From positions 1 through 21,492 of the forward strand of contig CAAFLY010000302.1 of assembly GCA_900763885.1 (NCBI GenBank): DNA of 21,492 nt, given 5' to 3'. Below, piece after piece: positions 7,613 through 16,541 of this stretch. The stretch is from Clostridia bacterium. GTDB lineage: Bacteria > Bacillota > Clostridia > Oscillospirales > CAG-272. The first letter of the stretch is position 1; every line of letters begins with the position of its first letter. Below the pieces are notes generated by a model. The model saw only the letters and a program-made list of their open reading frames with translations, made no database searches and was not told the DNA's origin. A program made the translations under genes and the position numbers.

Positions 7613-9820
7613 TCAATAGCTGGTCTCCACCTCGTAGATGCCGGTCAGCTTTTCGGACAGCGGATGGGGCTGTGCCATGTGACCGGGCGCGTCCGGGACA
7701 ATGCCGATGAGGTAGCGGAAGTAGAGGTAGGCAGGGATCGCCGCCCAGCCGTGACAGAGACTGCCCGCGTGGCCGAAATCCGTCTTGCCGAGTGAGGTTT
7801 CCCAGAACGTCGTCGCGTTTTGATGGACCATCTCGCCCCACTGATCCGCGATCTCACGGAATACGAACCGCGCGTACTTCTCCGGCCGGCGCAGGAGGGA
7901 TTCGTAGCGGAAAATGCTGTGCGAGAACGTCACCGGGATCATCTCGCGATCGAACGCCAGCGCCTCCAGTGCCTCGTCCACCAAGGCTTCCGGGCAGATG
8001 CCGCTGTAGATCGCCAGCGCGTTCGACAGCTGCGACAGATGGAACCGCTCGTCCGTATCCACCCGAATGAAGGAGTAGTACCGGTGCGCGTCCGCGTCGT
8101 AGAAGGCAGCGTGCGCCGCCGTTTTCAGAGCGTCCGCACGGGCAGCCCATTCGCCGCCTTTGCCCTCGTCGCCAAGTGCGCGATACAGCTTCGCAAGACT
8201 GTCGTACGCCATCGTCACAAACCCGCACAGCGGCAGATCATACGTGATGTCCGTATCCACCGTGCCGATCGAACCGGCAAGTCCCGGCTGCCATTCGTAG
8301 AAATTCCAGTATTCCCTCTCCGGGAACAACGGCAAAAGTCCGTTCTCCGCCGTGCGCGTGACAAATTTGCCGCAGAGCCGCTCCAGCACCGGCAGCATCT
8401 CCCGACCGAACGCCACATCTCCCGTGTACAGCACGTATTCCCATAGCTGCACCGCGTATACCGCGCAGAAGCTCGGGATCGTGATCGTCACCTTCGCCGG
8501 CGCGCACAATTCCAGCGTATCGTCGTCCCGGATCGACAGTCCGAGTAGCCGCAGAGACGCCTTCGCAAACCGCTTCTCCCGGAACGTGTAGTATCCGCAG
8601 AGCATCTGGTTTCTGGAATCCATCGAGTATAGCGCCTGCTCCCGCCACGGACAATCCTCGTAATGCTCGTGCATACACAGCAATAACGTCCGCAGACAGG
8701 TCTCGTAGATCCGGTTGTGCATCGTGTCCGCGCAGTGGAAATCCACACAGTCCGTCACCGGATAATCGGTCGGGATGATCGCCGCCTGCCGCAAAACGGC
8801 GCTTGCCGCGTAGATGTGGAGCTCCAGATACCGACAGCCCATGCGCAAAAACGGATGCACAAACCGCGTCCGTCCCGCGGGCAGGGTGATATGGCAGGCG
8901 AAATTCCGGGTGCCGACCTCCGCGCGTACCCGCATATCGTCCAGATGCTCGCCCCAGCCGACCATCACCTCCGCTTCCGCCGGCAGCTCGATGTCCAGCG
9001 TGAACATGCCGGATTCCTCGCGTCCGATGTCTACGACACACCATACGCCGTCCTCGCCGTCCGCGCGCACCAGGGAGAATTCCGCGGAGGACGCCGGACG
9101 ATACGGGTACGTGGATGCGGCTGTCACGCCCTCCCCCATCGGTACGTCAAAATACCGCCTGTCCCGCATCGATAGGGACGCAAACTGCACCCGCTCGCCC
9201 ATATTCCGATACCCGGCGCCTTCCCGGAACGAGCCGTTCGCCACCATTCTGCCCTCCGTCGCCGGCTTCCAGACGAGCTTTTCCACCGGACGCGGATATA
9301 GCGTGTCGAATGCGTGCGTCACCACAGGGGTTTCCCACACCGGTTCCGGCGCACGACCGTCGTATTCGAAGGAGAAGCCCAGCTGCCCCGTCACCTTGTC
9401 CACTCTGCCGCTCCTGTAGCACGGATGGCGCGCCATCTTTGTCGCCTCGCTCGTGTGGAACCGCTCACAGCCGTCCTCCCAGAGCGCGTAGGCGATCCCC
9501 GGCACCGATTTCTTGTACGTGGAGCTGTCCTCATTTGCGCAGAAGCCCACGATCGTCAACGTGTTTTCGCCGTCAGAGAGCGCGTCCGTGACATCCACCC
9601 GGTCGTATACCTTGTAGAACGGATAGTCCGCGTATTGCCGCCCCGTCACCAGCCGATCGCCGACAAAGAGCGCGTAATCGGAATCCGCCGTCACCGCGAA
9701 CAGGTACCGATGCCCGGCGACCTTGCACACCGTCTCGCGCGTCATCACATACGTGTTGACCTCCTCCACAAGGGACGGAAGCCATATAAATTTCGCATTC
9801 TGTAATTCCATTGGAAGCAT
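7613..9820 (-). CDS. GH78-like alpha-L-rhamnosidase family protein
   Basis: This 735-residue protein resembles bacterial alpha-L-rhamnosidases (GH78). Beta-sandwich-like N-terminal regions (about 10-350) are followed by an (alpha/alpha)6-barrel-like region. The family's DCPxR-E signature occurs as EDCPWREQ, with Glu394 as candidate general acid. A second conserved acidic position is Glu674 in ATTFWE, and the C-terminal HGW (690-692) is also typical. The start is the ATG at 9820, preceded by AAGGAG eight bases upstream; the frame stays open to 9913, but that part has no ribosome site. No signal peptide is seen, so the enzyme should be cytoplasmic. It heads the minus-strand set with the two GH123-like genes. 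Substrates other than rhamnosides are possible, because the signature deviates from the common DCPQRDER form. Confidence 0.82.
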   Translation of the reverse strand: MLPMELQNAKFIWLPSLVEEVNTYVMTRETVCKVAGHRYLFAVTADSDYALFVGDRLVTGRQYADYPFYKVYDRVDVTDALSDGENTLTIVGFCANEDSSTYKKSVPGIAYALWEDGCERFHTSEATKMARHPCYRSGRVDKVTGQLGFSFEYDGRAPEPVWETPVVTHAFDTLYPRPVEKLVWKPATEGRMVANGSFREGAGYRNMGERVQFASLSMRDRRYFDVPMGEGVTAASTYPYRPASSAEFSLVRADGEDGVWCVVDIGREESGMFTLDIELPAEAEVMVGWGEHLDDMRVRAEVGTRNFACHITLPAGRTRFVHPFLRMGCRYLELHIYAASAVLRQAAIIPTDYPVTDCVDFHCADTMHNRIYETCLRTLLLCMHEHYEDCPWREQALYSMDSRNQMLCGYYTFREKRFAKASLRLLGLSIRDDDTLELCAPAKVTITIPSFCAVYAVQLWEYVLYTGDVAFGREMLPVLERLCGKFVTRTAENGLLPLFPEREYWNFYEWQPGLAGSIGTVDTDITYDLPLCGFVTMAYDSLAKLYRALGDEGKGGEWAARADALKTAAHAAFYDADAHRYYSFIRVDTDERFHLSQLSNALAIYSGICPEALVDEALEALAFDREMIPVTFSHSIFRYESLLRRPEKYARFVFREIADQWGEMVHQNATTFWETSLGKTDFGHAGSLCHGWAAIPAYLYFRYLIGIVPDAPGHMAQPHPLSEKLTGIYEVETSY

Positions 9821-9943
9821 ACTGTTGTCTCCTTTTTTGTTTTCTGTGGCAGCCCAGGGATTGGATGCAGGGTAAAATCGCCCGCTGCTCCGACAACGAC
9901 CGACTTTGCGCAAACGCCACCCAACCCATTTTTCATAATCCCA

Positions 9944-10033
9944 AGGAACCTCTGCACAAATCGGATTTTTGCGATAAAAGGCTGAAATATAAGGGCTTTT
10001 ATCGCAAAAATAACCTTAAATCAGAGGCTTCCT
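9944..10033. repeat. MITE-like 90-bp imperfect inverted repeat, also probable ddl terminator
   Basis: The outer ends are near-inverted repeats: AGGAACCTCTG (9944-9954) and CAGAGGCTTCCT (10022-10033), with one extra base. Inside is a perfect 15-bp stem (9966-9980 with 9996-10010) around a 15-base loop. The right end overlaps the TAG stop of ddl (10032-10034). On the minus strand the stem ends in a T run, so it can stop transcription from the ddl operon. No target duplication or transposase is visible. The rest of the interval up to 9820 shows no clear promoter. Confidence 0.6.
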
Positions 10034-11087
10034 AAATAGACGCCGCGATCATCCGATCGATCAGCGCGGCGTAGGGGATGCCGTAGTGGATCATCATTTT
10101 CGGGTACATCGAGATCGGGGTAAAGCCGGGAATCGTGTTGATCTCGTTGAAGATGAAGCGACCGTCCTCTATGAAGAAATCCACGCGGGCGAATACACGA
10201 CAGCCGAGCGCGCGGAATACCTCCAGCGCCATACGCCGCACCTCCGCCGTCTCCGCCTCCGTCAGCCGCGCCGGGAGATAGAAGGACGAGCAGTCGCTCA
10301 CGTATTTCGTATCGTAGTCGTAGAATTCGCTGCCGCCGAGATCGATCTCCGCCGGAATCGCCACCGTGTATGCACCGTGCTCCTCCAGCACCGCCACCTC
10401 GATCTCCCGCCCGCGTACCGCACGCTCGATGAGAAGCTTGTCGTCCTCCCGGAACGCACGCTCCAGCGCGGCGGCAAACGTTCCCGCGTCCTTTACCTTG
10501 GTCACACCGACGGACGATCCCGCGCGGCAGGGCTTGACGAACATCGGATAGCCGAAGGCGGATTCACACTTTGCCCGGAGCGATTCCGCGTCGTCCCCGA
10601 GACGTGCCACCACGCATTCCGCCTGCCGGATCGTCGTGTCCGCGGAAATCACCGCCTTCGTCAGCGCTTTGTCCATACATACGCCGCTCGACGCGCAGTC
10701 ACAGCCGACCACCGGGATCCCCGCCACTGCGAACATCCCCTGCACCGTGCCGTCCTCGCCGAATCTGCCGTGCAGCACCGGGAATACCACATCCGGCACC
10801 ACCGGCTCCGGCGCGTATCCGTCCGCGTTGGGTCGGAAATCGAGCCGCCCGTCCGCCAGCGACAGCGTCACGCCGCACAGCTTTGTCCGATCCGCGCACC
10901 ATGAGCCGTCCCGGATCTCCTCAAGTCCGCCGTCGTAGCGGTAAAACCGCCCGTCCTCCTTTGTGATGCCGATTCGGATCACATCGTATTTCGCCGTATC
11001 TATGTTCGACAGTACCGCGTGCGCCGAGGACAGCGATACCTCATATTCCGAGGATTTGCCGCCGAATAATACACATACCGTTTTCAT
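10032..11087 (-). CDS. ddl: D-alanine--D-alanine ligase
   Basis: This 351-residue ATP-grasp enzyme joins two D-alanines for the peptidoglycan stem peptide in the cytoplasm. Visible Ddl motifs are LFGGKSSEYEVSL (7-19, with the conserved Glu16), HGRFGEDGTVQG (106-117), KPCRAGSSVGV (185-195), the omega-loop segment YDYDTKYVS (256-264) and the NEINTIPGFTPISMYP block (314-329) with ATP/Mg ligands. The KY pair at 261-262 fits an ordinary D-Ala-D-Ala ligase, not a VanA-type D-lactate ligase. The chosen start is the ATG at 11087, seven bases after AGAGG. Another ATG at 11093 overlaps the cimA stop as ATGA, so either start implies translational coupling. It is the last gene of the operon, and its stop lies in a MITE-like repeat. 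Confidence 0.93.
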   Translation of the reverse strand: MKTVCVLFGGKSSEYEVSLSSAHAVLSNIDTAKYDVIRIGITKEDGRFYRYDGGLEEIRDGSWCADRTKLCGVTLSLADGRLDFRPNADGYAPEPVVPDVVFPVLHGRFGEDGTVQGMFAVAGIPVVGCDCASSGVCMDKALTKAVISADTTIRQAECVVARLGDDAESLRAKCESAFGYPMFVKPCRAGSSVGVTKVKDAGTFAAALERAFREDDKLLIERAVRGREIEVAVLEEHGAYTVAIPAEIDLGGSEFYDYDTKYVSDCSSFYLPARLTEAETAEVRRMALEVFRALGCRVFARVDFFIEDGRFIFNEINTIPGFTPISMYPKMMIHYGIPYAALIDRMIAASI

Positions 11088-11089
11088 GA

Positions 11090-12718
11090 TCATACCTCTA
11101 TCTGTTCGTTTGTCAGCCGCTTCGACAGCATATACTCCACAGAATCGCGCAGTGCCTGCCAGCTTGCCGTGATGATGTCCGGGGATACGCCGACCGTGCG
11201 CCAGATGCCTACCCCGTCCGTCGATTCGATCCGGACCCGTACCACAGACGCCGTCGCGCCCGCGTCCAATACGCGCACCCGGTAGTCCGACAGCCGCAGA
11301 TGCGCGATCTCCGGATAAAACCGCGTCAGTGCCAGTCGGAGCGCTACGTCCATGGCGTTGACCGGACCGTTGCCCTCGCCCGCCGTCAATTCCTCCGTGC
11401 CGCCTACCGCGATTTTGATCGCCGCCGTCGCCTTCATCTCGTCCGTCTGCCACCGATCGTTGTACGCGCGCCCGCCGTCCTCATCCACGATCACCTTGAA
11501 GCTGCGCAGCTCGAAAAACCGCCGCCGCCTGCCCAGGGTCTGCGCGATGAGCAGGGCCAAGGAGGCCTCCGCGTCCTCGTAATCGTAGCCGAGCGATTCC
11601 CTCTCGCGCAGCAGATCCCACAGCTCCAACAGCTCCGGAGAATTTTTTGTCAGCCGATCCGCCTCCGCCGGGGACAGATATTCCCGCATCCGCCCCAGAA
11701 GCGCCGCCCGCCCGCTCTGGCTGCTGACCACGAAATTCCGGCGGTTTCCTACCACGGCGGGATCCATATGCTCAAAGGCGCGCGGCGATTTGCGGACCCC
11801 GTCGATGTGCGTCCCCGCCTTGTGCGCAAACGCGTAGCCGCCGACAAACGGTTCGTTCTCGCTCATCGTCCGGTTCGCCGCCTCGTTGACCGCCCGGACC
11901 ACCGGCGTCAGCCGCGCCAGATGCGTCTCCCCAATGCAGGAAAAGCCGAGCTTCCATTCCAGCACCGGGATCACCGTGCCGAGATTCGCGTTGCCGCACC
12001 GTTCGCCAAAGCCGGAGATCGTCCCCTGTACGTGGCGCACGCCGGACAATACAGCCGTTACTGTACACGCCGCCGCCATCCCCATGTCGTTGTGACAGTG
12101 GATCCCCAAACGATCCCGATATTCCGGGGAAAGCCGCGCCAGGATCCCGTCTACCGCCACGGCAATGCTGTCCGGAAGCATCCCGCCGTTCGTGTCGCAG
12201 AGGACCACCCGGTCCGCTCCCGCCGCATATGCCGTCTCTACCGCCGCGCAGGCGTATTCCGCGTCGTCGCTGTAGCCGTCAAAGAAATGCTCCGCGTCGA
12301 AAAAGACCATCTTTCCCGCCGCCTTCAGATACGCCACGCTTTCCCGGATCATGCGCAGATTTTCCTCCGCCGTCGTTCCAAGCACCCGCTGCGCCTGGTA
12401 CCGCCAGCTCTTCCCGAAAATCGATACACAGCCGATCGGGGACTCCGCCGTCAGCCGCAGCAGCGTGTTCTCCGCGGCAGTCTCCCCCGGCCGACAGGTC
12501 TGCGAAAAGATCACCGGACACGCCACTGAGAAGCGCTCCGACGACGCCTCGCGAAACCATGCCGCGCTCTCTTCCCCGGTCATCATCCCGATCTCCATAT
12601 AGGGTATGCCCAGCTCGTCAAGACGGTGCATCACCGCCATACGATCCGTCGGCGAAAATTCCACCCCACATCCCTGCGCCCCATCCCGCAGTGTGGTGTC
12701 TAGGATTTCTATATACAT
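11090..12718 (-). CDS. cimA: (R)-citramalate synthase
   Basis: This 542-residue enzyme would condense pyruvate and acetyl-CoA to citramalate, the threonine-independent entry to isoleucine. It has the DTTLRDGAQ active-site start (7-15), FDAEHFFDGY (140-149), LCDTNGG (173-179), metal-ligand HCHND (207-211), GFGERCGNANL (236-246) and FVGGYAFAHKAG (291-302). The C-terminal LeuA-type regulatory domain (about 400-540) carries DYRVRVLD, so isoleucine feedback is likely. The CimA-type GYDYEDAEAS stretch (377-386) separates it from 2-isopropylmalate and homocitrate synthases. No Shine-Dalgarno sequence precedes the ATG at 12718; a palindromic repeat lies immediately upstream. Its product needs the LeuCD and LeuB steps, which fits its place behind leuA. 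The stop overlaps a possible ddl start. Confidence 0.92.
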   Translation of the reverse strand: MYIEILDTTLRDGAQGCGVEFSPTDRMAVMHRLDELGIPYMEIGMMTGEESAAWFREASSERFSVACPVIFSQTCRPGETAAENTLLRLTAESPIGCVSIFGKSWRYQAQRVLGTTAEENLRMIRESVAYLKAAGKMVFFDAEHFFDGYSDDAEYACAAVETAYAAGADRVVLCDTNGGMLPDSIAVAVDGILARLSPEYRDRLGIHCHNDMGMAAACTVTAVLSGVRHVQGTISGFGERCGNANLGTVIPVLEWKLGFSCIGETHLARLTPVVRAVNEAANRTMSENEPFVGGYAFAHKAGTHIDGVRKSPRAFEHMDPAVVGNRRNFVVSSQSGRAALLGRMREYLSPAEADRLTKNSPELLELWDLLRERESLGYDYEDAEASLALLIAQTLGRRRRFFELRSFKVIVDEDGGRAYNDRWQTDEMKATAAIKIAVGGTEELTAGEGNGPVNAMDVALRLALTRFYPEIAHLRLSDYRVRVLDAGATASVVRVRIESTDGVGIWRTVGVSPDIITASWQALRDSVEYMLSKRLTNEQIEV

Positions 12719-12730
12719 ATTGCAGGATAT

Positions 12731-12788
12731 GCGGGGGGCGCTTTTTTGAAAAAGCTTTCCCCGCGCCCCCTTCCAAAAACTTTGTACT
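12731..12788. repeat. GC/AT-mixed palindromic intergenic repeat before cimA
   Basis: GGGGGCGC near 12734-12742 can pair with GCGCCCCC (12763-12770), and CTTTTT (12741-12746) with AAAAAG (12749-12754) in the centre, giving alternative hairpins. From memory this resembles interspersed palindromes common between genes of gut Clostridia. It ends about 12 bases before the cimA start and takes the place where a ribosome site would be expected. The remaining 12789-12949 interval shows no T-box signature or gene. Confidence 0.55.
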
Positions 12789-12949
12789 CTATGTCGGATC
12801 CGGTCGAATGCGCATCAGCATCAGGCAGGATCATCGCAGAGAAACTGCCCAATCCGGATCGGTGAGCAAATGGATCCGCACAAAGCATATCCATCCCATC
12901 CCCGCATAAAAGCTTTGCGGAGCGCAAGGAATCCCCCCAGACTCATTGG

Positions 12950-14491
12950 TCATAAGCAACCGTCTCCCCCGTCTCCCCGCGTCCCCAACAGGCATTTGTT
13001 GATCGCGTTGAGGTAGGCTTTGATGGAGGATTTGATGATGTCTGTCGATACGCCGCGGCCCGTGAATACCGATTCGCCCGTTTTGATCTTCACGATGGCT
13101 TCTCCGAGCGCGTCGGTCCCCTCGGTCACGGCACGGATCTCGTAGCTCATGAGGGTGACGTCCGTGCATCCCGCAATCCGCAGTATCGCGTTGAAGGCCG
13201 CGTCAATCGGACCTTCGCCGGGAGCGGCCTCGGTGCGTTCGTTTTCACCGTCCGGCAGATCGTGATCCGCGAGCGTCACAAGCGCCATCGCCCGGATGTG
13301 GTTTCCCGACTGGATCTGGAAGGTCACGAGCCGGTACCGCCCGGAGAGGGAATCCAGATATTCGCTGATGATCGCGCGGATGTCCTCGTCGCTGACCGTC
13401 GATTTCTTGTCCGCGACCTCCTTGAACCGCGTGAACGTCGCGTCCATGCCCGCCTCGTCCAGGGAATACCCCATCTGCCGCACCCGTTCCGCGTAGGCGT
13501 GCCTGCCGGAGAGCTTGCCAAGCAGGATCACGCTGCCCGCCCTGCCGATGTCCTCCGGCTTCATGATCTCGTAGGTCGCCCGATCCTGCATCACGCCGTG
13601 CTGATGGATCCCGCTCTCGTGCGTGAATACGTTCCCGCCTACGATCGCTTTGTTCGGCGATACCGGGATCCCCGACAGGGACGACACCAGACGGGACGTT
13701 CCCGTGATCTCCCGCGTGTCCACTCCCGTCACAGCACAGAGCGCGTCCCGCCGGACCGACAATGCCATCACGATCTCCTCCAGTGCCGCGTTGCCCGCCC
13801 GTTCGCCAAGCCCGTTTACGGTGCATTCCACGGACGACGCGCCCGCCTCGATCGCCGCCAGACTGTTCGCCACCGCCAGACCGAGATCGTTGTGGCAGTG
13901 TACGCCGATCCGCCTGCCCGGGATCTCCCGGTGGATCCGCCCGATCAGCGCGCCGAATTCCACAGGGGTCGCGTATCCCACCGTGTCCGGTATATTGATG
14001 ATCTGCGCCCCCGCCGCCTCTGCCTCACGGAGTGCCGCGATCAGAAAATCCGGATCCGTCCGCGTCGCGTCCTCCGGCGAAAACTGCACCTCCGGACAGA
14101 GCGATACCGCCTGCGCCACACATTCTCCGATCCGCCGGATCGCTTCGTCCCGCGTGATGTGCAGCTTGTGCGTCAGATGAATATCGCTCGTCGCAATGAA
14201 TACGTGGATGCGCGGATGTGCCGCGTCCCGCAGTGCTTCCCACGCCGCCTCGATGTCGCCCGGCACGCATCTCGCAAGCGCGCACACGGTACTGGTCCGC
14301 ACCGCGGCCGCGATTTTCGCCACCGCCTCCGCGTCGCCCGGTGAGGATGCCGGAAAGCCCGCCTCAATGCAGTCCACGCCCAGCCGTTCCAGGCGCAGCG
14401 CGATGTCCAGCTTCTGCCCGACGCCAAACCGCACCCCCGGCGTCTGTTCGCCGTCCCGCAGCGTCGTGTCGGTGATCTTTATATTTCTCAT
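12950..14491 (-). CDS. leuA: 2-isopropylmalate synthase
   Basis: This 513-residue enzyme makes 2-isopropylmalate from 2-oxoisovalerate and acetyl-CoA, the first committed step of leucine synthesis. It shows TDTTLRDGEQTPG (7-19), the HCHND metal motif (198-202), VNGLGERAGNAALEE (225-239), FTHESGIHQHGV (289-300) and a C-terminal allosteric domain (about 390-500) that should bind leucine. The length is normal, with a short Gly/Asp-rich tail. The ATG at 14491 has AAGGA 11 bases upstream. An in-frame TTG at 14497 would have better spacing and add two residues, so the start is uncertain by two codons. It lies 45 bases behind prmC and 231 bases before cimA. The pairing with cimA lets both paths share LeuB and LeuCD, which are not in the window. 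Confidence 0.95.
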   Translation of the reverse strand: MRNIKITDTTLRDGEQTPGVRFGVGQKLDIALRLERLGVDCIEAGFPASSPGDAEAVAKIAAAVRTSTVCALARCVPGDIEAAWEALRDAAHPRIHVFIATSDIHLTHKLHITRDEAIRRIGECVAQAVSLCPEVQFSPEDATRTDPDFLIAALREAEAAGAQIINIPDTVGYATPVEFGALIGRIHREIPGRRIGVHCHNDLGLAVANSLAAIEAGASSVECTVNGLGERAGNAALEEIVMALSVRRDALCAVTGVDTREITGTSRLVSSLSGIPVSPNKAIVGGNVFTHESGIHQHGVMQDRATYEIMKPEDIGRAGSVILLGKLSGRHAYAERVRQMGYSLDEAGMDATFTRFKEVADKKSTVSDEDIRAIISEYLDSLSGRYRLVTFQIQSGNHIRAMALVTLADHDLPDGENERTEAAPGEGPIDAAFNAILRIAGCTDVTLMSYEIRAVTEGTDALGEAIVKIKTGESVFTGRGVSTDIIKSSIKAYLNAINKCLLGTRGDGGDGCL

Positions 14492-14536
14492 AGCCAATCA
14501 TTTCCTTATTGTGTTTCAGAATCGCGCACAGCCCTT

Positions 14537-15355
14537 TCACGCCATCCACAGTTCCGCGCCGCGCACATTCCCGCCGTAGTCCCGGATCACCCGCGCCGCC
14601 ATACCGTACTCCGCCGCCATCGCGCATACCGCCTCCGACTGCCTGTAGCCATGCTCGACGATCATCACACCGTCCGCGGTAAGATTTCCGCGGTAATTTG
14701 CCAGTATCGCCCGGTACAGGGACAAGCCGTCCCCGCCATCCGTCAAGGCGATCCGCGGCTCCGCAGCCAATTCCGGCGCGAGCGTATCCATCTCCTCCGC
14801 GGCAATGTACGGCGGATTCGCGGTAATCACGTCAAACCTCTCCTCCGGCACAAAGTGCAATTCCCGCACGTCGCCGCACCGGAATTGCACACGGTCTGCC
14901 ATGCCGAGCAGCCGGAAATTCTCCGCCGCCACCGCCAGCGCGTCCGCCATCAGGTCCACCGCCACACCCGTCGCGTCCGGACAGGCGTGGAGGACCGCCG
15001 CGAGAATACAGCCGCTGCCCGTACACAAATCGAGGACCCGCTTCGGCTTTCTCGCGATGGCGGCCTCCGCGATATGCTCCGTATCGGCGCGCGGGATCAG
15101 ACAATGCGGGTTCACGACAAACGGCAGTCCCATAAATTCCCATTTTCCGAGGATGTACTGGAGCGGCACCCGGCGTATCCGCTTCTCCACGGCCTCCGTC
15201 AGCGCGTCGCTTTCGCATTCCCGTGTCGGATCGGCAAGAATCGCGGACCGTGGCGTCCCGGTGAACGCTTCCAGGAGCGTCAGCGCGTCAAAATCCGCGT
15301 CCGGGATCCCGTGAGATGCCAAAAGCGCGCGCAAATCGTGGTAGGAGTACGTCAC
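14537..15355 (-). CDS. prmC: Release factor glutamine methyltransferase
   Basis: This 272-residue S-adenosylmethionine-dependent enzyme methylates the GGQ glutamine of peptide-chain release factors. It has PLQYILG (64-70) and IPRADTE (87-93) of the PrmC substrate region, the SAM-binding LDLCTGSGCI (108-117) and the catalytic NPPYI (180-184). The start is the GTG at 15355, which overlaps the yqhQ stop as GTGA; a GGAG motif inside the end of yqhQ is suitably placed, so translation is probably coupled. In many Firmicutes prmC lies between yqhQ and prfA. Here yqhQ is kept but prfA is replaced by leuA on the downstream side. Confidence 0.94.
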   Translation of the reverse strand: MTYSYHDLRALLASHGIPDADFDALTLLEAFTGTPRSAILADPTRECESDALTEAVEKRIRRVPLQYILGKWEFMGLPFVVNPHCLIPRADTEHIAEAAIARKPKRVLDLCTGSGCILAAVLHACPDATGVAVDLMADALAVAAENFRLLGMADRVQFRCGDVRELHFVPEERFDVITANPPYIAAEEMDTLAPELAAEPRIALTDGGDGLSLYRAILANYRGNLTADGVMIVEHGYRQSEAVCAMAAEYGMAARVIRDYGGNVRGAELWMA

Positions 15356-16479
15356 TTTGCCTCTCCGGCGCCGTCATCCTCAGCGGGATTCGCCGTCTCC
15401 GCGTCGTCCACGGTCTCTCCTGCCGCGATCCGGTCGGAATCGAACCGCTCGGACGGCTTTTTGCCCGCGGAAGCCTTCTGCGGCACGAACGGCTCCGTAT
15501 CCTCCAGCGTCTCCCCGGTCTCGGCAAGCTGCGCGCGCACCTCCTCACGGAATTCCTCCGGGATCGCACCCATAATCGCCGCGATTGCTACGGACAACTG
15601 CGCCTCGTCCGGCTCGCGCGTGGTGATCCTCTGCATCCAAAGACCCGGCGCGGAGACGATCCTTGTGAACAGATTCTCGTGCTTGCCCGCATACATGATG
15701 AACTCAAACCCGAGCCCCACGATGAGCGGAATGGTGAGCAGCTTTGAACCGAAGCGGATCCACACGTTGTCCCACGTGAGGAAGGAATTGACAATGATGG
15801 AGAGCAGAAGCATCACAAAGATGAAGCTGGTGCCGCAGCGGGGATGGAACCGGGTGCAGGTCTTAGCGTTCTCCGGGGTGAGGGGCAGCCCGCGCTCGAA
15901 GCAGGCGACCGATTTGTGCTCCGCGCCGTGGTATTCGTAGGTCCGGCGGATCTCCGGCATGAGACTGACCGCCCACACATACGCGATAAAGATCGCCATG
16001 CGGATGAGTCCCTCGATCACACTGCGGAACGGTCCGATGTGGCCGCCTGTCAGGGAATCCAGCCCCTTGGTCGCCATCGTCGGGAGCATGAGAAAGAGGC
16101 CGACCCCCAGCACCAGTCCGAGGACCATGCCGATGGCGGAGATCACCTGCATCATGCGGTCGCCGAGCTTGTCCATGATCCAGCGGTCGAATTTCGTCTC
16201 CGGCTCATCGGTGTCGATCCCGGCCATCTCCATCGAGTGGGTCAGGGTCGCCATGCTGAGCGAGAGCATCTCGATAAAGTTGACGCAGCCACGCACCAGC
16301 GGGATCCGGCAGATTTTGTATTTCTTCCGCAGCGACACGGTTTTTTTGTGATCGGTGAGGATTTTTCCGGATTCGTCCCGCACCGCCATGCTCACGTCTT
16401 CGCCGGATTTCATCATCACGCCCTCGAGCAATGCCTGTCCGCCGACCAGTCCGAGCCGCTTGTTTTCGTTTTCCTTCAT
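15352..16479 (-). CDS. yqhQ: DUF1385 membrane protein (YqhQ family)
   Basis: This 375-residue protein belongs to the DUF1385/YqhQ family, whose biochemical role is not established. Family motifs are GGQALLEGVMM (13-23), YHGAEHK (183-189), FERGLPLTPENA (194-205) and HPRCGTSF (212-219). Hydrophobic segments lie at about 110-136, 152-175, 218-236 and 244-264. The last 60 residues are an acidic, low-complexity tail. The ATG at 16479 has AAGGAC about 15 bases upstream, longer than usual spacing. It is the first gene of the operon behind the extended -10 promoter at 16542-16570 and overlaps prmC by four bases. The yqhQ-prmC pairing is common in Firmicutes. Confidence 0.92.
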   Translation of the reverse strand: MKENENKRLGLVGGQALLEGVMMKSGEDVSMAVRDESGKILTDHKKTVSLRKKYKICRIPLVRGCVNFIEMLSLSMATLTHSMEMAGIDTDEPETKFDRWIMDKLGDRMMQVISAIGMVLGLVLGVGLFLMLPTMATKGLDSLTGGHIGPFRSVIEGLIRMAIFIAYVWAVSLMPEIRRTYEYHGAEHKSVACFERGLPLTPENAKTCTRFHPRCGTSFIFVMLLLSIIVNSFLTWDNVWIRFGSKLLTIPLIVGLGFEFIMYAGKHENLFTRIVSAPGLWMQRITTREPDEAQLSVAIAAIMGAIPEEFREEVRAQLAETGETLEDTEPFVPQKASAGKKPSERFDSDRIAAGETVDDAETANPAEDDGAGEAK

Positions 16480-16541
16480 TTTATTTATATAGATGTCCTT
16501 TCTGATAAATGAATCCCGCAGGCTCTGCGGTATCCCACAGT

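Noticed and set aside
10032..11087. VanA-like D-alanine--D-lactate ligase (vancomycin resistance)
   Set aside because: The omega-loop KY pair and flanking residues match ordinary Ddl enzymes, and no vanH- or vanX-like genes are present.
11088..11453. N-terminal extension of the ddl frame
   Set aside because: The extra 122 codons lie wholly inside cimA in another frame and read as a Gly/Arg-rich shadow. The Ddl family start MKTVCVLFGG is at 11087 with a ribosome site.
12709..12927. Minus-strand 72-codon frame between leuA and cimA
   Set aside because: Its C-terminal half is a translation of the palindromic repeat, and it has no ribosome site or recognisable domain.
12719..12949. Possible T-box or leader-peptide attenuator before cimA
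   Set aside because: No T-box core motif, no run of Leu or Ile codons in a short frame, and no proper terminator with a T tract was found.
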